Origin: Bradyrhizobium sp. B124 | Lineage (GTDB): Bacteria > Pseudomonadota > Alphaproteobacteria > Rhizobiales > Xanthobacteraceae | Length of the DNA stretch: 64,000 nucleotides | Direction of reading: 5' to 3' | Assembly: GCF_038967635.1 (NCBI RefSeq) | Contig: NZ_CP152413.1 | Span: forward strand, 1,426,001-1,490,000 | Shown here: positions 14,760 through 21,261 of the stretch, in pieces | Position numbering within the stretch: the first letter of the stretch is position 1 | How the letters are laid out: each line of letters starts with the position of its first letter | Program-made: the position numbers and the translations under genes | The notes under the pieces: generated by a model | Told to the model about the DNA's origin: nothing | What the model saw: the letters and a program-made list of their open reading frames with translations, nothing else | Database searches by the model: none

Positions 14760-15683
14760 TCACGCAGCAACGACCTCGAGGCGCCGCCCGTCGATCGTCA
14801 ATCCGTGTTTCGCGAGCAACTCAGCCGACGCGCGACAGCCGGTGAGCCCGGGCGCCGGTCCGGCGTGGCGCGACCAGAAGCCATTCCGCGCAAACATCCT
14901 CACGGCATCCTCGATCGCGATTTCGTGCGCGGCCTCGCCGCCGATCGTTTGGAGCGCAAAGACCGCCGCATGATCCGACCAGCGCTGTTGATTGAGCCAG
15001 GTGCAGGCCTGCGGGATGAAGCGCGTCCCGACGTTGCCGCGCGCGCTCTCATCGGCTGCGAGCTTCCTCGCTGCGGCGATCAGCATTGCCGGGTCGAGGC
15101 CGGTTTTCACCAGCGAGTTGAACCGAGTTTCCGCCGGCTTGCGCGGGTTCGGACCATCCCGGCGAGGATAGGCCTGCCAAAACTCATCGAAGCGAGACGG
15201 TTCAGCACCGCGCTTCGCCGCAATCGCTTCCTCGAGGTCGATCTGTTCGGGCTCACTCGCCGATCGGTCGACAGACCGAGAGCTATGTTTCTGTTCTGCT
15301 CTGTTCTGTTCTGGGGGCGTTACGGAAACGTTTCGCTCTTCCGATGAAACGTTTCCTTGCTGTTTCAACTTGTCCCGGTGCTTTTGAACGCGCGCGGTCG
15401 AACTGTCAGACTTGTACTGATGCGCCTCCCAATTGTGCGCGGCATAAACGCCCGGTTCGATCTCATCGAACAGCACAGCGGCGTGCAGATGGCGCAGCGT
15501 CGCAGCGGCATCATCCTCCGATATGCGCAGCGAGAACGCGATGTCAGCGACGGAAGGTAACAGCCCGTCATCCGACGTCAGGCACAACATCGCCGCCCAG
15601 CGCCACCGCATGACCTCCGGTAGCCTCATCACCTTCGGGTCGTTGATCGTTGCCCGATGCATCCGAAACCAAGGATTGCTCAT
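14760..15683 (-). CDS. Phage replication initiation protein (O / DnaT-like)
   Basis: Residues 1-100 form a winged-helix-type domain (MSNPWFRMHRATINDPKVMR; LPSVADIAFSLRISEDDAAA). A polar linker follows at about 103-150. The C-terminal part has FDEFWQAYPRRDGPNPRKPA and a WLNQQRW box, known from phage replisome organisers that load the helicase. The order is that of lambda O. Two perfect GAAACGTTTC palindromes 21 bp apart lie in the linker-coding region, the place where lambda carries its origin iterons. 307 residues; start overlaps the previous stop (ATGA). Confidence 0.75.
   Translation of the reverse strand: MSNPWFRMHRATINDPKVMRLPEVMRWRWAAMLCLTSDDGLLPSVADIAFSLRISEDDAAATLRHLHAAVLFDEIEPGVYAAHNWEAHQYKSDSSTARVQKHRDKLKQQGNVSSEERNVSVTPPEQNRAEQKHSSRSVDRSASEPEQIDLEEAIAAKRGAEPSRFDEFWQAYPRRDGPNPRKPAETRFNSLVKTGLDPAMLIAAARKLAADESARGNVGTRFIPQACTWLNQQRWSDHAAVFALQTIGGEAAHEIAIEDAVRMFARNGFWSRHAGPAPGLTGCRASAELLAKHGLTIDGRRLEVVAA
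15325..15355. repeat. Paired palindromes GAAACGTTTC: candidate replication origin iterons
   Basis: Two exact copies at 15325-15334 and 15346-15355, start-to-start spacing 21 bp (two helical turns), encoding the GNVSSEERNVSV linker of the replication protein. A further GTTTC follows at 15362. Origin function is an inference from lambda-type phages. Confidence 0.5.
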
Positions 15684-15853
15684 CGGCGCCCCGCGTCGCG
15701 CAGTTCGGCCAGGCGATTTGCAACGAAATACTCAGGCAAGCGCAGACACCGCGAAATCGCCTCAGTATCCAGTTTGTTGCCCCACAGCCGCAAAACGGCC
15801 TCGTCCGTCGTCTCGGCGCGATCGGCCGCGGCCACGTCCCCCACAACGCTCAT
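15680..15853 (-). CDS. Small phage protein next to the replication gene
   Basis: A 57-residue product starting MSVVGDVAAADRAETTDEAV, then LRLWGNKLDTEAISRCLRLP and EYFVANRLAELRDAGRR. The middle LDTEAISRCLRLPEYFVANRL fits a short helix-turn-helix. Its start overlaps the preceding stop and its stop overlaps the replication gene start (ATGA). Probably an early regulatory or replication accessory protein. Confidence 0.6.
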   Translation of the reverse strand: MSVVGDVAAADRAETTDEAVLRLWGNKLDTEAISRCLRLPEYFVANRLAELRDAGRR

Positions 15854-16146
15854 TCATCGACCCTTTCGCGCAGTTCAAAGAAGCCCTTGGCTTCCGGATG
15901 GATTTGGAGGAACCAGCGCGCCAGCGGCGCGGTCCAATGATCGTTGCAGCGGAAAGCGCGGTTGCCGCGCTCAATCCGCTCATGCCAGCGGATGCGATGC
16001 AGGATCGCGTCCGCCGAATATCGCTCGTAGCCAACGTTGCGGACCTCGAGCGCCAGGCGCTCGAACTGCCGGCAGACATCCGGCGGCACGCCATCTGGAT
16101 AGGATGGCGGCGCGGTGATCAGCTCGAGCAGCGGCGCGTCCGCCAT
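15850..16146 (-). CDS. Small phage early protein
   Basis: The 98-residue protein starts MADAPLLELITAPPSYPDGV and contains RIRWHERIERGNRAFRCNDH followed by WTAPLARWFLQIHPEAKGFF. It is related in pattern to short proteins in replication modules of Rhizobiales phages. The product is charged, without membrane spans or known catalytic motif. Start and stop overlap the neighbouring genes. Confidence 0.6.
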   Translation of the reverse strand: MADAPLLELITAPPSYPDGVPPDVCRQFERLALEVRNVGYERYSADAILHRIRWHERIERGNRAFRCNDHWTAPLARWFLQIHPEAKGFFELRERVDE

Positions 16147-16373
16147 CAGGCGCCCGGTCCTTTCGTCAGCCGCACGCGCCCGCGCCCCTTGCCGGCGGGG
16201 TTGTAGAACTCGACCAGGCCGACAGCGGCGAGCGCGTTCCAGGTCGACCGCATGAAGGGTGCCAGCTCGCCGGCGGCAAGCAGCACGCCGTTCCGGTCAA
16301 AGCAGCCATCGCCGTTGTGTTCGGAGAGCCAGCGGAGCGCTTCGCGTTGCGCATGGGTAAGCTGCGGCCTCAA
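16146..16373 (-). CDS. Small winged-helix-like phage protein
   Basis: I place the start at TTG 16373, which overlaps the stop of the DnaA-like gene (TTGA); upstream extension would run inside that gene. The 75-residue product starts LRPQLTHAQREALRWLSEHN and continues GDGCFDRNGVLLAAGELAPF, ending in a basic tail. The helix-helix-strand pattern with ALAAVGLVEFYNPAGKGRGR fits a small winged helix. Role unknown. Confidence 0.55.
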   Translation of the reverse strand: MRPQLTHAQREALRWLSEHNGDGCFDRNGVLLAAGELAPFMRSTWNALAAVGLVEFYNPAGKGRGRVRLTKGPGA

Positions 16374-16948
16374 TCGCAATACTCCAGCTCTTCGCGCAGC
16401 GACTTCACCAGATCGGCGGTTTCGACCTTGAAACACTCGGGGGGTGACGGATCGTCGCCGCACTCGCGTTTGATTTTCTTGATCGCGTGCAAGATCGTGG
16501 TGTGATCTTTGCCGCCGAACCGGCGACCGATTTCCGGCGTGCTACGACCGGTCAACACCTTGGCGAGATACATCGCGACTTGCCGCGCGTGCACCAATGG
16601 AGCGTTGCGGCGCTCGCCGAGGAATTCGGCCAAGGTCATCCCGACGCGATCACAGACCGCAATCTGAATGTCCCGAATGGTCAACGGCTTGACGAGCGTC
16701 GCGCCCTCGATCGAAAACCAGGGCTCTTTCATCGGCGGGAAGTTCAGCAGCACATCTGCGGCGATCGGCGCAGCGTGGATCGGCGCCGGCTTTACCGTTG
16801 CAGGCGTCGGGCGCGTCGCTTCGATTGCGGCCCGCAGCTTGGATGCTGCCAGTTCAGCGGCCTTTGTCTCAATAGAGGCCCGAAACGCAGCGCGCCGACG
16901 GTGCGCCTTCAATTCCGTTTCGGTTGGTTGGTGCAACGCGGGGGTCAT
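16370..16948 (-). CDS. Phage protein with DnaA domain IV (DnaA-box-binding fold)
   Basis: The 192-residue protein has an Ala-rich basic N-terminal half and, from about residue 88, a full DnaA C-terminal domain: LTIRDIQIAVCDRVGMTLAE, then RRNAPLVHARQVAMYLAKVL and the signature GGKDHTTILHA at 145-155. The AAA+ domain is absent. In host DnaA this domain binds DnaA boxes; a stand-alone copy could recruit or compete with host initiation at the phage origin. It sits two genes upstream of the O-like gene within one operon. Confidence 0.85.
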   Translation of the reverse strand: MTPALHQPTETELKAHRRRAAFRASIETKAAELAASKLRAAIEATRPTPATVKPAPIHAAPIAADVLLNFPPMKEPWFSIEGATLVKPLTIRDIQIAVCDRVGMTLAEFLGERRNAPLVHARQVAMYLAKVLTGRSTPEIGRRFGGKDHTTILHAIKKIKRECGDDPSPPECFKVETADLVKSLREELEYCD

Positions 16949-17287
16949 CTACCCCCCGTTCTGGCGAACCAAAGCCTTAGCCTGCACCACAGGATCCGAT
17001 GCAGCGCCGCACGCCGCTTCGGTGATCGCAATTTCATGCTTGAGCATCCTCAATTGACGTTGGCACTCGGCCTGGTAGGCCGCCTTGAGGCGCATGTACG
17101 CGGTGACGCCGATGTCCTTGAGCTGAGATCGCCGATAGCGAAGCCGCCACAGAACCCCGTATTCCACCCCGTACTCACGCTCTATCGAACGCATCGCGCG
17201 CTCGGTGTCTCCAGGACCTCGAACCCGCATTTTCGTAAGGTCTTTTGACCACTTGACCGCTTCATCCAGATACGCAGACCGCGGCAT
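16949..17287 (-). CDS. Phage early protein of unknown function
   Basis: ATG 17287 (MPRSAYLDEAVKWSKDLTKM) is chosen because the longer form would begin in a stretch with no ribosome site; GGAGGCGAAAGCA precedes this ATG. The 112-residue product is basic and helical (RAMRSIEREYGVEYGVLWRL, then RYRRSQLKDIGVTAYMRLKA) and may bind nucleic acid. Its stop abuts the DnaA-like start codon. Confidence 0.6.
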   Translation of the reverse strand: MPRSAYLDEAVKWSKDLTKMRVRGPGDTERAMRSIEREYGVEYGVLWRLRYRRSQLKDIGVTAYMRLKAAYQAECQRQLRMLKHEIAITEAACGAASDPVVQAKALVRQNGG

Positions 17288-17416
17288 TTGCTTTCGCCTC
17301 CAAAACAATTTGCACACTTGCAAAAGGCGTCATGTTGCACTTCCGGCATGACGATCCCGGACAACGAGAACGAACCCTTCCCCTTCCAGCCGCTCGCGGC
17401 ATTCGCCGCGCGCGTG

Positions 17417-17590
17417 CTAGCTCCCCAGAACCAAAAACAGAGCGATGATGTTGAGCGCGAGCGAAGCGAGCCACGTGCCGACGAAAAGCAGGCCGAACAG
17501 CACCGCGCCCACGTCGATCAGGGCTTGCGCCAGATAGCTGCGTTTGAACGGCGCGCCCGCGGGCTGAAACGTTGGTGAAACGTTGCGCAT
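17417..17590 (-). CDS. Small membrane protein
   Basis: A 57-residue product beginning MRNVSPTFQPAGAPFKRSYL, followed by two adjacent hydrophobic stretches (ALIDVGAVLFGLLFVGTWLA and SLALNIIALFLVLG), predicted as two membrane spans. The ATG shares a base with the stop of the Cro-position gene (TGATG). Two GAAACGTT units lie inside its first ten codons. Function unknown. Confidence 0.6.
   Translation of the reverse strand: MRNVSPTFQPAGAPFKRSYLAQALIDVGAVLFGLLFVGTWLASLALNIIALFLVLGS
17566..17584. repeat. Two direct GAAACGTTG units
   Basis: GAAACGTTGG at 17566 and GAAACGTTGC at 17577, 11 bp apart, one helical turn. They share the left half of the palindrome found at 4783, 12362, 15325 and 15346. 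They lie just after the Cro-position gene. Confidence 0.4.
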
Positions 17591-17865
17591 CAGGCGGCAT
17601 CCCGCGTTACGGGAACGGCAGGCCGCTCAACCAAATCGGGCCAAGCAACGCCAGGCGCCCAATTTCGCGAGAACCAGTGCAAGATTTCGTCGTACTTGCG
17701 GACGGTAAAGCTGCGACCGCTATCGTGCATCTGCGAGAAGAACCGGCTGTCATTGACGACAATCCGGCCCAGGGTCGTAAGCTTGATATTTCGCTGCCTC
17801 GCGTATGCATCGGCACACGCCAACAGCTTTTTTTTGCAAACTTGTTCGAATGATTGCTGCATCAC
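17590..17865 (-). CDS. Cro-position small DNA-binding-type protein
   Basis: The 91-residue protein starts MMQQSFEQVCKKKLLACADA and contains LTTLGRIVVNDSRFFSQMHD followed by SFTVRKYDEILHWFSRNW. The middle has the spacing of a short helix-turn-helix. It is transcribed divergently from the CI-like repressor across the shared operator region, as cro is in lambdoid phages, and it starts the replication-late operon. The Cro assignment is inferred from position; the HTH is only suggestive. Confidence 0.55.
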   Translation of the reverse strand: MMQQSFEQVCKKKLLACADAYARQRNIKLTTLGRIVVNDSRFFSQMHDSGRSFTVRKYDEILHWFSRNWAPGVAWPDLVERPAVPVTRDAA

Positions 17866-17876
17866 CCAAACAGAAT

Positions 17877-17958
17877 AGTGGAATAAATCCTACTTCACAA
17901 GGGGATTTAGTGGGATTGTTTCCATTTGGAAAATCCCACCCTAAGTGGGATAATTTCC
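17877..17958. promoter_or_regulatory. Repressor operator region between cro-like and CI-like genes
   Basis: Three sites share the form AGTGGGAT-NNN-TTCC: AGTGGAATAAATCC at 17877-17890, AGTGGGATTGTTTCC at 17909-17923 and AGTGGGATAATTTCC at 17944-17958. The last is the right arm of a larger inverted repeat whose left arm is GGAAAATCCCAC at 17928-17939. They cover the probable promoters of both divergent genes. The third ends two bases before the CI start, leaving no room for a Shine-Dalgarno, so CI may control its own translation start or be leaderless. Confidence 0.65.
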
Positions 17959-17960
17959 AC

Positions 17961-18668
17961 ATGAAGGACAATGACTTAAAACCCGATATGCGTGCGCGGA
18001 TGGCTGCCAGGCTCGCCGAGCTGGACCGCTCGCCTATCACGGCCGCAGCAAATGTCGGGCTCGAACGCACCTACATTCGCGACTTCATCAACGGGAAGAA
18101 GGCATCCATTCGCTCGGATAAGCACGAGCAAGTTGCCCGCGCCCTTGATTGGACGGTCGCGGACCTTTTGGGCGCGGGAGCTTCGCGGATCAAGGTCGCG
18201 CCAGGGTTTACGGCCGCCCTCGCCGAGCCGCCCCCGACTACCTTTGTCCCCGGCAATCAGCTAGTTGGGGTCCGCGATTTCCCGATCTACGCCGCCGCAC
18301 AAGGCGGCGAAGGCTTCATGATCGTGCACACTGACGTAATGGAGTGGGTCAAGCGGCCGGTCATCCTAGAAGGCGTGCCGGACAGCTATGGCGTCCTGGT
18401 TGTTGGGGAATCGATGGTCCCAGCCTATCGTCCGGGCGATATGGCACTTGTCCACCCTCGCCGGCCACCCGAACGCGGCACCGACGTAATCCTGTACGAT
18501 CATGACCCGCGCACTGGCGACGCCAAGTCGATGATTAAACACCTCTTGGGCTTCAACGACCGATCGTTCAAACTGGAGCAATACAATCCAGCGAAGACGT
18601 TCACTGAGCACCGGGCCGACTGGCCTATCTGTCACCAAGTCGTCGGGCTCTACAAAGGCCGCCGTTGA
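17961..18668 (+). CDS. CI-like prophage repressor (HTH + S24 peptidase)
   Basis: The lysogeny repressor, 235 residues. The N-terminal HTH spans about residues 10-70 (ARLAELDRSPITAAANVGLE, then RTYIRDFINGKKASI). The C-terminal LexA/CI-type S24 domain has the catalytic Ser in VVGESMVPAYRPGD (Ser151) and a Lys near 189-193 (AKSMIKHLLGF). A classical Ala-Gly cleavage site is not evident; AAAQGGEG near residue 111-118 is the likely linker. I chose ATG 17961 because the operators end directly before it. It faces the cro-like gene. Confidence 0.85.
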   Translation: MKDNDLKPDMRARMAARLAELDRSPITAAANVGLERTYIRDFINGKKASIRSDKHEQVARALDWTVADLLGAGASRIKVAPGFTAALAEPPPTTFVPGNQLVGVRDFPIYAAAQGGEGFMIVHTDVMEWVKRPVILEGVPDSYGVLVVGESMVPAYRPGDMALVHPRRPPERGTDVILYDHDPRTGDAKSMIKHLLGFNDRSFKLEQYNPAKTFTEHRADWPICHQVVGLYKGRR

Positions 18669-18696
18669 AGCCGGCGACCCTTGTTCGTTGTAGGAC

Positions 18697-18933
18697 TTAA
18701 CCGAAATCGTCGGGGATCTGCCCGAAGGTTTTCAACACAACTGCATCTTCAAAGTCGCCAGTGGACAGATCGCCTGTCCTACTGAATGCGACCGCGCCTC
18801 CCTTTCTCGCCAAGTTCTCGGCTCTTCGGATGGCCGCTGATGCGGTCTGCGCCTGTTGCGGCGTGCCTGCTACCAAATGCCCCGCTTTGGTCAATTCAAA
18901 CGGCTGTGCGACATAATAGGTCGCTGTACTCAT
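18697..18933 (-). CDS. Small conserved-type hypothetical protein
   Basis: The 78-residue product starts MSTATYYVAQPFELTKAGHL and continues VAGTPQQAQTASAAIRRAEN and LARKGGAVAFSRTGDLSTGD. The pattern (mixed alpha/beta, Ala-rich helix, then GGAVAFSRTGD) is one I have seen in small Rhizobiales proteins that occur in prophages and chromosomes. It is a lone minus-strand gene convergent with the repressor. It may be a lysogenic conversion (moron) gene. Confidence 0.6.
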   Translation of the reverse strand: MSTATYYVAQPFELTKAGHLVAGTPQQAQTASAAIRRAENLARKGGAVAFSRTGDLSTGDFEDAVVLKTFGQIPDDFG

Positions 18934-19006
18934 GACGACTGCACTCCCATTTTTGGTTGTGGGAGATCGTGCCTTTTGAGAAAGAACAAATCAAGAACTT
19001 TAAGTT

Positions 19007-19051
19007 CGGGGGATTTTTCCCACTTTCCTATTGAATAGTGGGATTTCTTCC
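19007..19051. promoter_or_regulatory. Second repressor operator upstream of the plus-strand early operon
   Basis: GGGGGATTTTTCCCAC and, after a short spacer, AGTGGGATTTCTTCC (19037-19051) repeat the motif seen between cro and CI, with a further CCACTA. It lies 35 bases before the first gene of the early recombination operon, so the same repressor probably shuts this promoter in the lysogen. Confidence 0.6.
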
Positions 19052-19085
19052 ACTATGTGTTTCCCATCAGCACGGGGAAACGCCG

Positions 19086-19439
19086 ATGTCCTACTACTCA
19101 CCGAACCCGCACTTTGCACCCGACGATTTCAGCGCCGATCGCGAAAAGCTCGAGCGCGTCGAGGCCGAAGCCGGTTGGTATTTCAATTCCGCGACCAAGC
19201 AGCAGCAGGCCCGTTTTACGGACCGCATGTCCGCTGCATTCGCCTACAGAGGCTCGCCGCGCTGGGAGCGCGAGCGCGAAGCCGCCCAGAAGGAATTCAC
19301 CGAAACCACCGCCGCCGCGTCCGCACTGTGCGCTGAAACCGCGCGCGAGCTGATGGAGACCGGCGAGGTTTCGGAAGCCCTCTCCTATCGCTGGGACGAG
19401 CTGGCCGTGGCCGACGCAATGGCACAGGCCGCGGAGTAA
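19086..19439 (+). CDS. First protein of the early operon, unknown function
   Basis: ATG 19086 has GGGGAAA nine bases upstream. The 117-residue product begins MSYYSPNPHFAPDDFSADRE and is Ala/Glu-rich and helical, with WYFNSATKQQQARFTDRMSA. No known motif. It heads the operon that leads to the ERF and exonuclease genes and directly follows the operator. Confidence 0.6.
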   Translation: MSYYSPNPHFAPDDFSADREKLERVEAEAGWYFNSATKQQQARFTDRMSAAFAYRGSPRWEREREAAQKEFTETTAAASALCAETARELMETGEVSEALSYRWDELAVADAMAQAAE

Positions 19440-19444
19440 CCCCC

Positions 19445-19786
19445 ATGAAGCATTTCCGTTTTGACGTCCGCTGCATCGACGGCCGGCTTTTCCAGCACAT
19501 CCCGCAGCACGATGACCCCGAGTTTGAGCGCGACGTTGGCCGTTGCGAGGAATGCGAGGGCGCCGGTTGCGATCGGCTGCACCGCCAGGAAGCCGAGAAG
19601 AAGGTAGGCGACAAGATCGTGACGACCAACGTTTTCCCGCCGATCCCGGACCGCCGTTACGATTGGTGCGCCACGCGCGACAGCGACGAGCCCGACGACA
19701 ACGGGCACATGTTCCAGGGTTTCGGCCGCACCGAGCAGGATGCAATTGACGACCTTGTGGCCGTCATCGAGGACGCGCGGGGCTGA
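19445..19786 (+). CDS. Early phage protein with Cys pairs
   Basis: The 113-residue protein starts MKHFRFDVRCIDGRLFQHIP. It has RCEECEGAGCDRLH, a CxxC plus further Cys/His, which could hold a metal, and ends in an acidic helix TEQDAIDDLVAVIEDARG. Unknown function. It ends one base before the next ATG. Confidence 0.6.
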   Translation: MKHFRFDVRCIDGRLFQHIPQHDDPEFERDVGRCEECEGAGCDRLHRQEAEKKVGDKIVTTNVFPPIPDRRYDWCATRDSDEPDDNGHMFQGFGRTEQDAIDDLVAVIEDARG

Positions 19787-19787
19787 C

Positions 19788-19904
19788 ATGATCAAGTTCA
19801 TGAGGCGCCACGGCTGCGACAGCACCGATATCCGCGACTTTTTCATCATCACGGCTTTCATCGGAGCGCTCGCGATTTGGGCAGCGATCGGGGCCGGCGC
19901 ATGA
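19788..19904 (+). CDS. Small membrane peptide
   Basis: A 38-residue peptide: MIKFMRRHGCDSTDIRD, then a hydrophobic span FFIITAFIGALAIWAAIGAG. The stop overlaps the next start (ATGA) and the start lies one base after the previous stop, so it sits tightly in the operon. A positive-inside N-terminus suggests N-in orientation. Function unknown. Confidence 0.6.
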   Translation: MIKFMRRHGCDSTDIRDFFIITAFIGALAIWAAIGAGA

Positions 19905-20212
19905 GCAACACCAACGCCGCGTCCCGCGTCGCCTACGAAAAGCGGACCATGGCCTACTTCGACCGCTTGCCGCGCTCCGTCCGGCACGCCGTCGCAAATG
20001 CCCGGTTCGACTGGACGCTAAACAAGCTGCTCCGCGCGTACGAGCGCGGGCACGCCAGCGCCCCCGAGTTGGTCGCCGCCGTCGAGCGCATGGACAAGGA
20101 AGAGACCGCGAAAACGCGGTTTCGCGCATGGGGCGGCGAGTATCCGATTTTCGCGGGCGAACTGACCCACATCCCGCTTGCCCGCAAGCCGAAGAGGAAG
20201 AACCGCCGATGA
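19901..20212 (+). CDS. Early phage protein, basic
   Basis: The 103-residue protein starts MSNTNAASRVAYEKRTMAYF and includes LPRSVRHAVANARFDWTLNK and LLRAYERGHASAPELVAAVE, ending in a very basic tail (RKPKRKNRR). The helical, basic nature suggests nucleic acid contact. ATG overlaps the previous stop and its stop overlaps the next start. Not a recognised family. Confidence 0.6.
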   Translation: MSNTNAASRVAYEKRTMAYFDRLPRSVRHAVANARFDWTLNKLLRAYERGHASAPELVAAVERMDKEETAKTRFRAWGGEYPIFAGELTHIPLARKPKRKNRR

Positions 20213-20460
20213 CCGACCAGCAGCAGCAGCACGCCGGCGAGGCGGAGGCCGCCCGGAACAAGCGGGTTGAAGGCTACGCTTCTTGGCTCGCCGACGACGT
20301 GGACGGGCTGATTTTCAACGTGGCACCGCGCGAAGGCGCGCCCTGCCGGTACTCGACCGCAATTCTCGCCGAGGCCCGCGCGGTTGTTGCGCTCGCCTTG
20401 TCGAAGATCGACCTCGCGATTGCGAGGGACAAAGAAGCCCACAGCCAGGAGGCCGCATAA
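20209..20460 (+). CDS. Small early phage protein
   Basis: The 83-residue product starts MTDQQQQHAGEAEAARNKRV and continues EGYASWLADDVDGLIFNVAP. It is acidic, largely helical and without recognised domain. It directly abuts the ERF gene (no spacer), and its start overlaps the previous stop, so it is part of the same translational chain. Confidence 0.6.
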   Translation: MTDQQQQHAGEAEAARNKRVEGYASWLADDVDGLIFNVAPREGAPCRYSTAILAEARAVVALALSKIDLAIARDKEAHSQEAA

Positions 20461-21258
20461 ATGTCCGCCGAACCGCTCCCCAACGAGAATATCAAGCCGC
20501 TCACCGTCCGGCGCCCGCGCGCCGTTGCGCCCGCCGCCGCGCCCACAAGCCCGATGGACATTGTTCGCGCCGCGCTCGCGACCGGTGACGTAGAGCTCTA
20601 CCGCGAGGCCGTCGTGCTCGCGAAGGAAATGGACGCCCTCGCCGCCCGCAAGGCGTTTGACGTCGCGATGGCCGACGCGAAGGCCGAAATCCCGGTCATC
20701 AAGAAGAACCGCCGGGTTGGCTTCGATCACAAGAGCGGCGGCGACCGCACCGAGTACAGCCATGAGGATATGGCCGAGATCGCGCGCACCGTCGACCCGA
20801 TCTTGAGCCGGTACGGCCTTTCCTATCGGTTCCGGGTTTCGTCGGAGATCAACGCGCCGGTCCGCGTCACTTGCGTTGTGTCGCACCGTGACGGGCATTT
20901 TGAGGAAACCACCCTCACCGGCGGACGCGACGACAGCGGCAAGAAGAACGCTATCCAGCAGGTGGGATCAACCATCACCTATTTGCAGCGGTACACGCTC
21001 AAAGCCGCCCTTGGCCTCGCAGCGTCCGCTGACGACGACGGCCGCGCCAGCGAGCAGCCCGCCGAGGAAGCCACTTACACGCCGCCGCCCGGCTCAATCA
21101 GCGCCGACCAGGTCGCATTCATCCGGGACGAGCTGGAAGCCAAGGGCGCCAGCGAAACCGCATTCCTTGGCTGGGCCAAGCAGAAGCGGATTGAGGACAT
21201 CCCCGCAACCCACTTCGGCGCCTGCGTCAATGCGCTCGCCAAATTCCGGAAGGCCTGA
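20461..21258 (+). CDS. ERF-family single-strand annealing protein
   Basis: ERF proteins bind single-stranded DNA and promote annealing, which circularises phage genomes. This 265-residue protein has the family core: FDVAMADAKAEIPVIKKNRR, RTEYSHEDMAEIARTVDPIL, LSYRFRVSSE and the diagnostic GSTITYLQRYTLKAALGLAA. The C-terminal domain (ISADQVAFIRDELEAKGASE) is a helical module common in phage ERF proteins. It precedes a coiled-coil protein and a YqaJ exonuclease, the usual partner for two-component recombination. Confidence 0.85.
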   Translation: MSAEPLPNENIKPLTVRRPRAVAPAAAPTSPMDIVRAALATGDVELYREAVVLAKEMDALAARKAFDVAMADAKAEIPVIKKNRRVGFDHKSGGDRTEYSHEDMAEIARTVDPILSRYGLSYRFRVSSEINAPVRVTCVVSHRDGHFEETTLTGGRDDSGKKNAIQQVGSTITYLQRYTLKAALGLAASADDDGRASEQPAEEATYTPPPGSISADQVAFIRDELEAKGASETAFLGWAKQKRIEDIPATHFGACVNALAKFRKA

Positions 21259-21261
21259 TCC

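Noticed and set aside
17182..17364. Frame with a Cys-rich CKCANCFGGESKC segment
   Set aside because: It is nested in the 16949-17287 gene, and that gene has the better start and operon fit.
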